35,465 nt of DNA from assembly GCA_910585895.1 (NCBI GenBank), contig CAJUHY010000025.1:1-35465 (forward strand). Direction: 5' to 3'. The first letter of the stretch is position 1. The number at the start of each line of letters is the position of its first letter. The position numbers and the translations under genes were made by a program. This DNA comes from an uncultured Lachnospiraceae bacterium (GTDB lineage: Bacteria > Bacillota > Clostridia > Lachnospirales > Lachnospiraceae). Below are positions 7,022 to 15,277 of the stretch, piece after piece. The notes under the pieces are model-generated. The model was not told the origin of the DNA. It saw only the letters and a list, made by a program, of their open reading frames with translations, and did not search any database.

Positions 7022-7615
7022 CTATAAACTACCTTTCGTTGACAGAATGTCTCTGATTCGGGGGTCTTTTATGGTGGCTTCATCCAAAGCACGTCCAAAA
7101 GACTTGAAAAGCCCCTCAATCATGTGATGGTTATTGGTTCCTGACAGGATTTTCATATGTAAATTCATTCCTGCGTTGTAGGAGATGGCATAGAAAAATT
7201 CTCTTACCATCTCGGTCTCCATATACCCCACCCGTTCTGTGGTAAACTCTCCCTCAAATGCAAAATATGGTCTGCCGCTTAAATCAATGGCGCATAATAC
7301 CAGCGTTTCGTCCATAGGCAAAATGCAGCTTCCATAACGTTTGATGCCTTTTTTATCTTTAAGCGCATAGCGAATAGCCTTTCCCAGCACGATTCCGGTG
7401 TCCTCAATGGAATGATGCGTATCCACAATCAAATCGCCTTTTACCTGAACCTTCAAGTCGAAGAAACCATGACGCGCAAAACCGTCCAGCATATGGTCAA
7501 AAAATCCAATTCCGGTATCAATCTGTGTCTCCCCGCTGCCATCAATATTCAGCGTAAGGTTAATGTCTGTCTCTTTTGTTTTGCGGCGTTGCCTGTTAAT
7601 CCTTTGTTCTGACAT
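7022..7615 (-). CDS. hisB: Imidazoleglycerol-phosphate dehydratase
   Basis: HisB removes water from imidazoleglycerol phosphate to give imidazole acetol phosphate. The 197-aa monofunctional form is seen, without a phosphatase domain. Metal-binding signatures are present: GFFDHMLDGFARHGFFDL near residue 40, DTHHSIEDTGI near 66, and NNHHMIEGLFKSFGRAL near 160. The start at 7615 (MSEQRINRQ) follows GGGGGAAT with proper spacing. The longer frame to 7642 overlaps hisD and is not preferred. The gene follows hisD by 16 nt. Confidence 0.97.
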   Translation of the reverse strand: MSEQRINRQRRKTKETDINLTLNIDGSGETQIDTGIGFFDHMLDGFARHGFFDLKVQVKGDLIVDTHHSIEDTGIVLGKAIRYALKDKKGIKRYGSCILPMDETLVLCAIDLSGRPYFAFEGEFTTERVGYMETEMVREFFYAISYNAGMNLHMKILSGTNNHHMIEGLFKSFGRALDEATIKDPRIRDILSTKGSL

Positions 7616-7631
7616 GTTAATTCCCCCTGTA

Positions 7632-8924
7632 TCATTCTTCAAATCTTACTTTAATTGAATTTGCATGTGCCGTCAACTGTTCCGACTCTGCAAATTGCAC
7701 AATATCTTTGTAAATTGGTTCCAGCGCCTCTCTGGAATATGAGATAATGCTGGATTTCTTGATAAAGTCATCCACACTAAGAGGTGAAAAGAATTTCGCT
7801 GTTCCGTTAGTAGGAAGCACATGGTTCGGACCCGCAAAATAATCGCCCAGGGGTTCACTGGCATATTCTCCCAGGAAAATAGCTCCGGCATTTTCAATCT
7901 TCATCATCGTCTCAAATGGGTTGGCAGTAAGGATTTCCAGATGCTCAGAGGCAATCTCGTTAGCAGCTTCAATGGCTTCTTGCATATTGGCAGCCACCAG
8001 GATGTAGCCGTAATTTTCCAAAGATTTCTCTATAATTTCCTTTCTGGAAAGTTCAGCGGTAAAAATATCAATCTCCTTAGAAACCTGCTGTGCAAGTGTT
8101 TCACTGGTAGTAATTAAGATGGCGCTTGCCAGTTCATCGTGTTCAGCCTGAGACAGTAAGTCTGCTGCCACATAACGGGGATTTGCCGTCTCGTCTGCAA
8201 GTACCAGGATTTCACTGGGACCGGCAATGGAATCAATGCTTACATATCCGAATACCGCTTTTTTGGCCAAAGCCACATAAATATTTCCTGGTCCCACAAT
8301 TTTATCTACTTTGGGGATACTGTCCGTGCCGAATGCAAGCGCTGCAATCGCCTGAGCGCCGCCTGCTTTATAGATTTCATCTACGCCGGCAAGGTCGGCA
8401 GCTGCCAAGGTTGCCGGGTTTACCTTGCCTTCTTTGTTACAGGGCGTTGTCATGATAATCTTTTTAACGCCGGCCACTTTGGCAGGCAATACATTCATCA
8501 ACACAGAGGAGGGATAAACCGCCTTGCCCCCCGGTACGTATACGCCTACGCGCGCAAGCGGCGTCACCTTCTGTCCCAGCATAACGCCGTCAGGCCTGCT
8601 GTCAAACCAGCTGTACTGCTTCTGTTTCTCATGGTAAATGCGGATATTCGTTAAGGATTTTTTCATAACCTCGATGAGTTTATCATCTATCAGCCCATAG
8701 GCTTCGTCAATCTCGTCTCTCGTCACACGAACCGTTTCACGGTTAATGTCTGCACCGTCAAACTGTTTGGTATAAGAGAATACAGCGCTTTCGCCATTTT
8801 GGCGGACATTTTCGATAATCTCATTTACGCTGTTTTCGTATTGCTTATAACTGTTGGGGCTTCGTTTCAGGAGGTCCTCCAGAAGATTCTTTCTGGTATC
8901 CTCCGTCAATGTTAATATTCTCAT
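7632..8924 (-). CDS. hisD: Histidinol dehydrogenase
   Basis: HisD oxidises histidinol to histidine with two NAD+ in the last step of the pathway. The 430-aa product shows family motifs: YVPGGKAVYPSSVLMNVLPAKVAGV, VDKIVGPGNIYVALAKK, the zinc-site region IAGPSEILVLAD and AEHDELASAIL, and a C-terminal GPNHVLPTNGTAKFFSPLSV. The start at 8924 (MRILTLTEDTRKN) is set by AAGGAGGAAAC upstream. The ATG at 8945 lacks such a site. It lies between hisG and hisB. Confidence 0.97.
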   Translation of the reverse strand: MRILTLTEDTRKNLLEDLLKRSPNSYKQYENSVNEIIENVRQNGESAVFSYTKQFDGADINRETVRVTRDEIDEAYGLIDDKLIEVMKKSLTNIRIYHEKQKQYSWFDSRPDGVMLGQKVTPLARVGVYVPGGKAVYPSSVLMNVLPAKVAGVKKIIMTTPCNKEGKVNPATLAAADLAGVDEIYKAGGAQAIAALAFGTDSIPKVDKIVGPGNIYVALAKKAVFGYVSIDSIAGPSEILVLADETANPRYVAADLLSQAEHDELASAILITTSETLAQQVSKEIDIFTAELSRKEIIEKSLENYGYILVAANMQEAIEAANEIASEHLEILTANPFETMMKIENAGAIFLGEYASEPLGDYFAGPNHVLPTNGTAKFFSPLSVDDFIKKSSIISYSREALEPIYKDIVQFAESEQLTAHANSIKVRFEE

Positions 8925-8976
8925 GTTTCCTCCTTGTATTCCCATCAGGATGCAAATTGCAGGGAATGTGTTTCCT

Positions 8977-9612
8977 CTACAGAACCTCTTTCAAATCGCG
9001 GATTAATTTGGTGATGCGCTCATTTTCCATTTTCATGCTGACCTGGTTAACCACCATCCTTGCAGACAGGGGGCAGACTTCTTCCAATACTCCAAGACCA
9101 TTTTCACGCAGCGTTGAGCCAGTCTCCACGATATCTACAATCACTTCGGAAAGCCCGACAATCGGCGCCAGCTCAATGGAACCGTTCAGCTTGATAATCT
9201 CTACAGTCTGATGTTTCTTATTGTAGAAATAATCCTTGGCAATCCGTGGGTATTTGGTGGCAACCCGGATGAGTTCGTGATGCTGCAGCAACTCCTTTGC
9301 TTCTTCGGGGCCGCATACGCACATCCGGCATTTGCCAAATCCCAGGTCTAAGACTTCATAAATGTTGCGCGCCTCCTCTAAAATAGTATCTTTCCCCACT
9401 ACACCGATATCTGCAGCGCCATATTCTACGTAAGTCGGTACATCCGGTCCTTTGGCGAGGAAAAATTTTAATTTCAGTTCCTCATTGACAAAAATCAATT
9501 TGCGGGTATCCTTATCCTTCATCTCCTGGCAGGTAATCCCTATTTTTTCAAAGGTGGCAAGCGTCTCCTTGGCCAATCGCCCTTTTCCCAATGCAAATGT
9601 TAAATATCTCAT
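8977..9612 (-). CDS. hisG: ATP phosphoribosyltransferase, short form
   Basis: HisG condenses ATP and PRPP, the first committed and feedback-controlled step. At 211 aa it is the short (HisG-S) form without the C-terminal ACT-like regulatory domain, which needs HisZ. HisZ is encoded directly upstream. Motifs include LTFALGKGRLAKETL at the N-terminus, YGAADIGVVGKD, and the PRPP loop IVDIVETGSTLRENGL near residue 150. The start at 9612 is chosen because CGGAGGAAGCG precedes MRYLTFALG. The longer frame to 9636 runs into hisZ. Confidence 0.97.
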   Translation of the reverse strand: MRYLTFALGKGRLAKETLATFEKIGITCQEMKDKDTRKLIFVNEELKLKFFLAKGPDVPTYVEYGAADIGVVGKDTILEEARNIYEVLDLGFGKCRMCVCGPEEAKELLQHHELIRVATKYPRIAKDYFYNKKHQTVEIIKLNGSIELAPIVGLSEVIVDIVETGSTLRENGLGVLEEVCPLSARMVVNQVSMKMENERITKLIRDLKEVL

Positions 9613-9628
9613 CGCTTCCTCCGCTTTC

Positions 9629-10816
9629 CTATTCAATAAACATCAGTGACTGCATATGCATACGCTGCGCATAGGCACGGTAATCTTCTTTTGTCTTATG
9701 GTCCTCCCAACAGACAAGCGCAGCGCCAAAATCCTGGTCCCGCAGCGAAACTGCCCGCTCAATGGCATCCTGTTGCTTTTCCCTGCGGTATACAATCAAA
9801 GTCTGGTCATTTTCTGCCGGAATCGTAATTTTCTGCCGTGCCAGAGCAGCTAAAAGCTGGTCAATCACAACCGCAAAGCCGATAGAAGGCGCATGTTTGC
9901 CAAAGTAATCCATCAAATGGTCGTAACGGCCTCCTTTGACGATTGGTTCACCGCTGCCGAAAGTATAGCCGGCAAAGATGATGCCTGTATAGTAATGATA
10001 GCTGCTAATCATCCCGAGTTCAATCGTTATATACTTGTCTACGCCGTAAGAGGACAGAACCTGCAGCAACGCTTCTAACCGCTCCAATGCTTTTAAAATA
10101 ACCGGAAAATCAGCCGACAGTTCTTTAGCACGGCTCATCATGTCATCCGTCATACAGAGATTCCCTAACATGGAAAACAGCTCTTTCAACTGTGGAGACA
10201 GATGAAGCGAATCGACTAACTCTTCCACGCCAAAGAAATTCTTATTAGAAATCAATGTAATGAGCTCCTGCTCCAATTCATCCTCCAGCTTGGCGGCCTG
10301 TACCAGTCCGCGGAAGAAATCCATATGTCCAACGCCTATCTGAAATTCCAACAAACCGGCCGTTTTCAGGGAATCTGCTACCAGCGCAAGAATCTCGGCA
10401 TCTGCCGCCACAGAATTATCCCCTACCAGCTCCGCACCGAGTTGTGTGTTCTCTTTCAGTCTGCCCTGGTAGCTGTTATTATTGATAAACGTATTTCCTA
10501 TATAACTGAGACGAACTGCGAATTCTTCTTCTGCATAATATTTTGCCACGCATCTGGCAATGGAGGGCGTCATATCCGGGCGCAGTACGAGCGTGTTTCC
10601 CTCCCGGTCAAAAAATTTATATAAATCTTTGGAAGGGATTGTGCCGATTTCACGGCTGAAAATATCGAAAAATTCAAAAGTTGGTGTCTCAATTGCCTGA
10701 TAACCGTACTTCTTCAGCAATTTCTGTAGGTTCTCCTGCAGGATGAGCTTTCGTGCACACTCCATATTATAGATATCCCGAACCCCTTCTGGGGTATGTA
10801 ATAATTTGCGTTTCAT
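9629..10816 (-). CDS. hisZ: ATP phosphoribosyltransferase regulatory subunit
   Basis: HisZ is a histidyl-tRNA synthetase-like protein that forms the hetero-octamer with short HisG and mediates histidine feedback. The 395-aa product keeps class II synthetase-like motifs: TPEGVRDIYN at the N-terminus, EFFDIFSREIG, LRPDMTPSIARCVAKYY (motif 2 region), and a motif-3-like GGRYDHLMDYFG near residue 300. The aminoacylation-specific anticodon-binding domain is absent, as expected of HisZ. It is the first gene of the operon. AAAGGA precedes the ATG, at the end of a long structured leader. Confidence 0.96.
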   Translation of the reverse strand: MKRKLLHTPEGVRDIYNMECARKLILQENLQKLLKKYGYQAIETPTFEFFDIFSREIGTIPSKDLYKFFDREGNTLVLRPDMTPSIARCVAKYYAEEEFAVRLSYIGNTFINNNSYQGRLKENTQLGAELVGDNSVAADAEILALVADSLKTAGLLEFQIGVGHMDFFRGLVQAAKLEDELEQELITLISNKNFFGVEELVDSLHLSPQLKELFSMLGNLCMTDDMMSRAKELSADFPVILKALERLEALLQVLSSYGVDKYITIELGMISSYHYYTGIIFAGYTFGSGEPIVKGGRYDHLMDYFGKHAPSIGFAVVIDQLLAALARQKITIPAENDQTLIVYRREKQQDAIERAVSLRDQDFGAALVCWEDHKTKEDYRAYAQRMHMQSLMFIE

Positions 10817-10859
10817 TGGCGAATGAGTCCTTTCTTTGAGTTGTCTATTTTGTAAATTT

Positions 10860-10988
10860 GTGCCAAAAGGTTTACATCACCTTGTGATGTAAACACTCTG
10901 CACATGAAAGTGTTATGGAAAGCTAGCTTTCCAAACACTTTTTGTGCAGGATGTCTCTGCTGCCAGAGGCAGCAAGACCTTTTGGCAC
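10860..10988 (-). promoter_or_regulatory. Four-way-junction RNA/DNA fold in the his leader
   Basis: An outer 12-bp perfect stem (GTGCCAAAAGGT, 10860-10871, with ACCTTTTGGCAC, 10977-10988) encloses three hairpins. The first is GTTTACATCAC/GTGATGTAAAC, 11 bp with a 3-nt loop (10870-10894). The second is a long near-continuous hairpin (10898-10949) of CTGCACA, AAAGTGTT-type and GGAAAG pairings. The third is TGCTGCC/GGCAGCA, extended by GTCT/AGAC past one bulge (10953-10978). Nearly every base is paired. In the minus-strand RNA the 10870-10894 hairpin is followed by CTTTT, which also belongs to the outer stem, so terminator-like and junction forms could compete. Confidence 0.8.
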
Positions 10989-11052
10989 TATCATCGGCTA
11001 TGATACAAAAAGCAGACACCCAAATTCCTTTCTGATAAAAATAAATCCGGTA

Positions 11053-11108
11053 TTGTGCGTACATGGCTAAATTCTACGACACTTTATCGCGCTGCCATGG
11101 TAGCACAA
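11053..11108 (-). promoter_or_regulatory. 5' terminal stem of the his leader
   Basis: TTGTGC (11053-11058) pairs with GCACAA (11103-11108), and CATGGC (11062-11067) with GCCATG (11094-11099). A symmetric 3-by-3 internal loop (GTA opposite GTA) separates the two helices. It lies within about ten nucleotides of the predicted transcript 5' end. The apical loop of about 26 nt is partly able to pair further (CGA/TCG). Confidence 0.6.
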
Positions 11109-11120
11109 CAAATAAATCAT

Positions 11121-11149
11121 ATTATAACTAAGACCCGCTGAAATGTCAA
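11121..11149 (-). promoter_or_regulatory. Consensus sigma-A promoter of the his operon
   Basis: On the minus strand TTGACA (11144-11149) and TATAAT (11121-11126) are both exact consensus with a 17-nt spacer. The -35 box overlaps the last codon and stop of recU. Such a strong promoter implies that control is exerted downstream, in the leader, or at the enzyme level through HisZ. Confidence 0.9.
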
Positions 11150-11679
11150 CCACGTTCTTCTAAATCTTTCTGTATAGCATCCAGATATGGTATTAAAATA
11201 CCGCCTTTAGAGGGGAGAAAATACCCCTCTTCTAATTCCTCATAGCGGAAACTTTTCCTGCCTCCCGCTTCGGCACGCTTCCAGAATGACATCAGCTTTT
11301 CGTAGCGCAGGTAATAAGCCAGATTTCGGTGCGAATAGAAAATTAACAAGAAAGCAATTCCCTGCTGCTGTTCAAATTTTCCCATAAAATGTACCTGGTG
11401 GGGATGGATATTCTGCAGAGGGAAGGTATCAGTATGGCATTCCTTAGCGTCAAAGCAGACCGGAATCCCCTGCACTGCTCCTATATAGTCCACAGTGCTC
11501 TTCTGGTCAAAATAGGCGAGGGTAATGTGGCGGCTCTCTTTGTCGATATTGATGGGAGTGATGGGAGTAGGCACTTTTTGAATCAGAGCCAGACCATGTT
11601 CCGCATATTTCTCATTGGTAAGGTTAATCAATTCTTCTAAGGTAGAACCCCGCAGCCCTCTTGAATTCCATGTAGGCAT
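11146..11679 (-). CDS. recU: Holliday junction resolvase RecU
   Basis: RecU cleaves Holliday junctions during recombinational repair and chromosome segregation in Firmicutes. The 177-aa product begins MPTWNSRGLRGSTLEELI, matching the family's conserved NxRGxRGSxLEE start. The nuclease core has STVDYIG (D64) and FDAKE (D77, K79), a PD-(D/E)xK-type site. Bacillus RecU usually has Glu at the D77 position, a conservative change. The C-terminal half contains QGIAFLLIFY and the expected IPYLDAI end. It is the last gene of the cluster from the M23 peptidase onward. Its stop overlaps the his promoter. Confidence 0.9.
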   Translation of the reverse strand: MPTWNSRGLRGSTLEELINLTNEKYAEHGLALIQKVPTPITPINIDKESRHITLAYFDQKSTVDYIGAVQGIPVCFDAKECHTDTFPLQNIHPHQVHFMGKFEQQQGIAFLLIFYSHRNLAYYLRYEKLMSFWKRAEAGGRKSFRYEELEEGYFLPSKGGILIPYLDAIQKDLEERG

Positions 11680-11721
11680 AAAAATTCCTTTCTCAAATCA
11701 CTTGATGGAGCGTTGATTAAA

Positions 11722-12771
11722 TCAGTATTTTCCTAACACACGCTGGAATTCGCGTTCCAATGGCGCCTCAAATTCCCTGCCGTCTGCAAGCCTGATACGA
11801 TATGCCTGAAGCATTTGGGTACGGATTTGGAAATGATGGGCAAACCAGTCGTTTAACTTGCGGTCTCCATATTTATAATCCCCCACAATAGGATATCCCA
11901 GACAGGCCAGATGGGCACGTATCTGATGGGAACGTCCGGTTATCAGATGCACGTGCAGCAAGGTAAAAACTTCTGTATTGTCGGAGATTTCTGCAAGCTG
12001 TACTTTCTGCAGGCATCCTTTGCCAGTTCTCTTTACACCTTTCACATAATAAGCTAAGGGCTGATATCCAGTCTTGATATATCTCCCATCTTTCCTTTCT
12101 GACATAAAAACCTTTACCTGGTTTGTCTGCTCATCCTTCATCAGCCATCCCTCTACAGTCTGCGGTTTGACAAGAGCTCCTTTTACCAGACAGCGGTAAT
12201 ACTTGTCCACAGAACGGCTGCTCAGCTGATTTGCCATGTCCTGCAGACCTTTGAGGCTCTTGCCGGCAATCAGCAGCCCACAGGTGTTTCTGTCCAATCG
12301 GTTGCAAACAGAGGGCGTGAACGTTGCCAGTTCTTCTTCTGTGATTGTATGCTGCTGTAGGAGATAACCGATAATATATTCATTTGCTGAAATATCCTCC
12401 GGCTTCGCCTTTTGTGATAACATGCCATGAGGCTTGTTGATAACCATAATATCATTATCCTCATAAATGATATCTAAAGGAATGGATGGAAATTGATATT
12501 TCCTGGCAGGGATGGTCTTGCACAGCTGCTCACCGGAAGATTTTAGCACATAGGGAGCAAACTTGGCAAAAGTCTCATCGCTGAGGAATAATTTTACTTC
12601 ATCGTTGATGTTCAGTATCTCTGAGCCGGCTGCTTTTTTTCCGTTCAAGGTAATATTTTTCTTGCGCAGCATCTTATAGACAAAGCTTGCCGGAGCCTGG
12701 GACAAAAGTTTCTTTAAAAATTTGTCAAACCGTTGTCCTGCTTCATTTTTTCCAATCTGAAAACTTTTCAT
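11722..12771 (-). CDS. RluA family pseudouridine synthase with S4 domain
   Basis: This enzyme isomerises specific uridines in rRNA to pseudouridine. The 349-aa product has an N-terminal S4-like RNA-binding domain (RFDKFLKKLL, VYKMLRKKNITLNGKKA, residues about 14-65). The catalytic domain carries VINKPHGMLSQ (about 110-120), the catalytic Asp in NRLDRNTCGLL (D160), and RSHQIRAHLACLGYPIVGDYKYG. It resembles RluC/RluD-type enzymes, but the exact target cannot be read from sequence. The start ATG at 12771 overlaps the YgiQ stop (TGATG), with GGAG upstream, so the genes are coupled. Confidence 0.93.
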   Translation of the reverse strand: MKSFQIGKNEAGQRFDKFLKKLLSQAPASFVYKMLRKKNITLNGKKAAGSEILNINDEVKLFLSDETFAKFAPYVLKSSGEQLCKTIPARKYQFPSIPLDIIYEDNDIMVINKPHGMLSQKAKPEDISANEYIIGYLLQQHTITEEELATFTPSVCNRLDRNTCGLLIAGKSLKGLQDMANQLSSRSVDKYYRCLVKGALVKPQTVEGWLMKDEQTNQVKVFMSERKDGRYIKTGYQPLAYYVKGVKRTGKGCLQKVQLAEISDNTEVFTLLHVHLITGRSHQIRAHLACLGYPIVGDYKYGDRKLNDWFAHHFQIRTQMLQAYRIRLADGREFEAPLEREFQRVLGKY

Positions 12772-14603
12772 CAACGTCTCCTTTTCTTCTTTGCATGGCG
12801 GACGATCTTTCTGGGCGGAATCAGGCAGTTTTTATCAAAGCCAATTAAATCTGTGCGCCCGGTTTTTTGCAGCGCTTCTTTGACCAGTTCATAGTTTCTG
12901 GGGTCACGGTACTGGATTAAGGCACGCTGCATCGCCTTTTCATGCGGGTTGTGCGCCACGTATACTTCTTTCATGGTACGCGGGTCCAATCCAGTGTAAT
13001 ACATGCAGGTGGAAATTGTCGAAGGTGTGGGATAAAAGTCCTGCACCTGCTGCGGCATGTAGCCGAGGTCCCGCAAAAATTCTGCCAGTTCTACGGCTTC
13101 CTGCAGCGTAGAGCCTGGATGGGAAGACATGAGATAAGGCACCAAGTATTGCTTCTTCCCTAATTTCTCATTCATCTTCTGGTATTCGCGGGCAAATTGA
13201 TGGTAAATTTTTGCCCGTGGTTTGCCCATTTTCTCCAGCACGGTATCAGAAATATGTTCCGGTGCAACTTTCAGCTGACCGCTGACATGGTATTGGCACA
13301 GCTCCCGCAAAAATGCACGCTCTTTATCTGCCAGCAGATAGTCAAAACGGATACCGGAGCGGATAAATACCTTTTTTACGCCGGGAATACTGCGCAGCTT
13401 GCGTAATAGTTTCAGGTAATCCTTGTGGTCCGCCTTTAAATTTTTACAGGGTTGGGGAAACAAACACTGTTTGTCTGCACAGACGCCTTTTGTCATCTGT
13501 TTGTCACATGCCGGGAACCGAAAATTGGCAGTAGGTCCGCCCACATCATGGATATAGCCCTTGAAATCTGCTTCTTTTGTGAGAAGTTCTGCCTCCCTCA
13601 CAATTGACTCATGGCTCCTGGACTGAATAATCCTGCCCTGATGGAAGGTCAGTGCACAGAAACTGCAGCCTCCGAAACAGCCCCGGTTGCTGGTCAGACT
13701 GAATCTGACCTCCGCTATAGCGGGCACACCGCCCAGCGCTTCATAAATGGGATGGTAGGTACGCATATAGGGAAGCGCATACACGTCATCCATCTCCATC
13801 TGGCTTAAAGGCTGCGCAGGGGGGTTCTGTACGACAAAAACTTTACCTGGATACTGCTCAGCCAGACGTTTACCAGAAAATGGGTCGGTATTGCAGTACT
13901 GCAGGTAAAAACTTCTTGCATAAGAAGGCTTGTCCGTTTTCACTTCCTCAAATTCCGGCAGAAAAATGGCATCATAAATATCTTCTTTTTTCTGGGTCTT
14001 ATAGACAGTTCCCGACACGAAAGTAATATCTGACACAGAAAGCCCGCTGTCCAAGGCCTCTGCCAATTCGATGATGCTGTGCTCACCCATACCGTACATA
14101 AGGATGTCTGCGCCGCTGTCTAAAAGAATCGAACGTTTGACTTTATTGCTCCAGTAGTCATAATGTGCCAGCCGGCGCAGGCTCGCCTCCACGCCGCCAA
14201 TGAGAATGGGCGTTTTTTTGTATGTCTGGCGAATCAAGTTTCCATACACGATAGTGGCGTAATCGGGGCGTTTGCCCATTTTTCCGCCTGGAGTAAAGGA
14301 ATCTTTTTCGCGGAGACGTTTTGATACACTGTAATGATTTACCATCGAATCCATGTTGCCGGCGCTAACCAGAAACGCCAGCCGCGGTTCCCCATAAATA
14401 GCAATGCTCGCCTTATCTTTCCAGTCCGGCTGTGAGATAATGCCGACGGAATACCCATGTGCCTGAAGCAGACGGCTGATAATCGCATGACCAAAAGAAG
14501 GATGGTCCACATAAGCATCCCCGATAATATAGACAAAGTCAAATTGTTCGACTCCGCGCGCCAACATATCTTCGCGGCAGATGGGCAAAAAATTACTCTC
14601 CAT
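12771..14603 (-). CDS. ygiQ: YgiQ family radical SAM protein
   Basis: This is a radical SAM protein of the YgiQ family (UPF0313), function not established. The 610-aa product has the family opening (FDFVYIIGDAYVDHPSFGHAIISRLL), a B12-binding-like region (ILIGGVEASLRRLAHYDYW), and the radical SAM motif C309-x3-C313-x2-C316 in SNRGCFGGCSFC. A further Cys-rich stretch follows (ACDKQMTKGVCADKQCLFPQPC). The C-terminus QDFYPTPSTISTCMYYTGLDP is also family-typical, followed by a basic tail. It is shorter than the E. coli protein, mostly at the C-terminus. It lies 8 nt after the HAD gene. Confidence 0.92.
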   Translation of the reverse strand: MESNFLPICREDMLARGVEQFDFVYIIGDAYVDHPSFGHAIISRLLQAHGYSVGIISQPDWKDKASIAIYGEPRLAFLVSAGNMDSMVNHYSVSKRLREKDSFTPGGKMGKRPDYATIVYGNLIRQTYKKTPILIGGVEASLRRLAHYDYWSNKVKRSILLDSGADILMYGMGEHSIIELAEALDSGLSVSDITFVSGTVYKTQKKEDIYDAIFLPEFEEVKTDKPSYARSFYLQYCNTDPFSGKRLAEQYPGKVFVVQNPPAQPLSQMEMDDVYALPYMRTYHPIYEALGGVPAIAEVRFSLTSNRGCFGGCSFCALTFHQGRIIQSRSHESIVREAELLTKEADFKGYIHDVGGPTANFRFPACDKQMTKGVCADKQCLFPQPCKNLKADHKDYLKLLRKLRSIPGVKKVFIRSGIRFDYLLADKERAFLRELCQYHVSGQLKVAPEHISDTVLEKMGKPRAKIYHQFAREYQKMNEKLGKKQYLVPYLMSSHPGSTLQEAVELAEFLRDLGYMPQQVQDFYPTPSTISTCMYYTGLDPRTMKEVYVAHNPHEKAMQRALIQYRDPRNYELVKEALQKTGRTDLIGFDKNCLIPPRKIVRHAKKKRRR

Positions 14604-14611
14604 GGCAGCTC

Positions 14612-15277
14612 CTATAAAATTTCATATGTATTGTCCAATACCTGTTCGTAGCTTGTAATATAATAATCTGCCAGTCTGCGTTTCTCCTGCTCCTGATGTG
14701 AAGAAAAAGAATCCTCCACAGCGCATACACGCATCCCGGCATTTTTCCCGGCGCGGATTCCCATGGGAACATCCTCAAAAACGAGACAGTTCTGCGGTTC
14801 GGCAGAAAGTCTTTTTGCCGCCTCCAGATAGACATCCGGCGCAGGTTTGCCATGCGCCACCTCACAGGCAGTAACAATCTCATTGATGTCAGAATCAAAA
14901 TGCAGCGCAGATGTGACGGCGTTGACCAGTTCTTTGGAATTGCTGGTGGCAATGCCTAAAGTGATGCCTCGTTTCCGGCAATGCTGCAGAAATTTTTCTG
15001 CTCCCGGTTTGAACGGTACTTCATGATGGTATTTTTCTATTGCCATCTGATTCCAGATAAATTTCAACTCTTCCACGCTCTCTTTGAGGCAGAACAACTC
15101 TTTCGTGTATACGGCTGTCTCAGTAAAACTCATGCCTTCAATGTCATGCTGATAAGTTTCGGGTAAGGTAAGGCCCCGCTTTTCCAGAAATTCCACATCA
15201 ATATCATGCCATAGCCACATGGAATCCACGAGTGTACCGTCCAGGTCAAAGATAATGGATTGTATATTTTCTAACAT
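14612..15277 (-). CDS. HAD family phosphatase, beta-phosphoglucomutase-like
   Basis: A 221-aa haloacid dehalogenase superfamily hydrolase. Motif I is FDLDGTLVDS (nucleophile D11, acid D13). Motif II is the Thr/Ser in GIATSNS near residue 117. Motif III/IV is KPAPDVYLEAAKRL followed by CLVFEDVPMGIRAGKNAGM. The helical cap between motifs I and II places it in subfamily I with beta-phosphoglucomutase and phosphoglycolate-type phosphatases. Substrate cannot be predicted. It overlaps the end of the RsuA-type gene by 7 nt, with GGAG upstream. Confidence 0.9.
   Translation of the reverse strand: MLENIQSIIFDLDGTLVDSMWLWHDIDVEFLEKRGLTLPETYQHDIEGMSFTETAVYTKELFCLKESVEELKFIWNQMAIEKYHHEVPFKPGAEKFLQHCRKRGITLGIATSNSKELVNAVTSALHFDSDINEIVTACEVAHGKPAPDVYLEAAKRLSAEPQNCLVFEDVPMGIRAGKNAGMRVCAVEDSFSSHQEQEKRRLADYYITSYEQVLDNTYEIL

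Larger units (their letters stand above)
10817..11114 (-). promoter_or_regulatory. Long structured leader of the his operon
   Basis: About 300 nt separate the expected transcription start (near 11114) from hisZ. From 5' to 3' on the minus strand it contains a 5' stem (11053-11108), a linker, and a 129-nt multi-branched fold (10860-10988) ending about 40 nt before the start codon. I see no T-box sequence (TGGnACCGCG type) and no His-rich leader peptide, so it matches neither common his control scheme. An 83-codon frame crosses it but reads through perfect hairpins and is judged spurious. Confidence 0.7.

Noticed and set aside
10813..11064. An 83-codon minus-strand frame between the his promoter and hisZ
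   Set aside because: It runs through the perfect hairpins, lacks a ribosome-binding site and has no recognisable composition; overlap with the structured leader explains it better.
11060..11110. T-box-like sequence (TGGCAGCGCGA) on the minus strand near the his promoter
   Set aside because: It differs from the T-box core at a key base, sits at the 5' end instead of before hisZ, and no terminator/antiterminator pair follows it.
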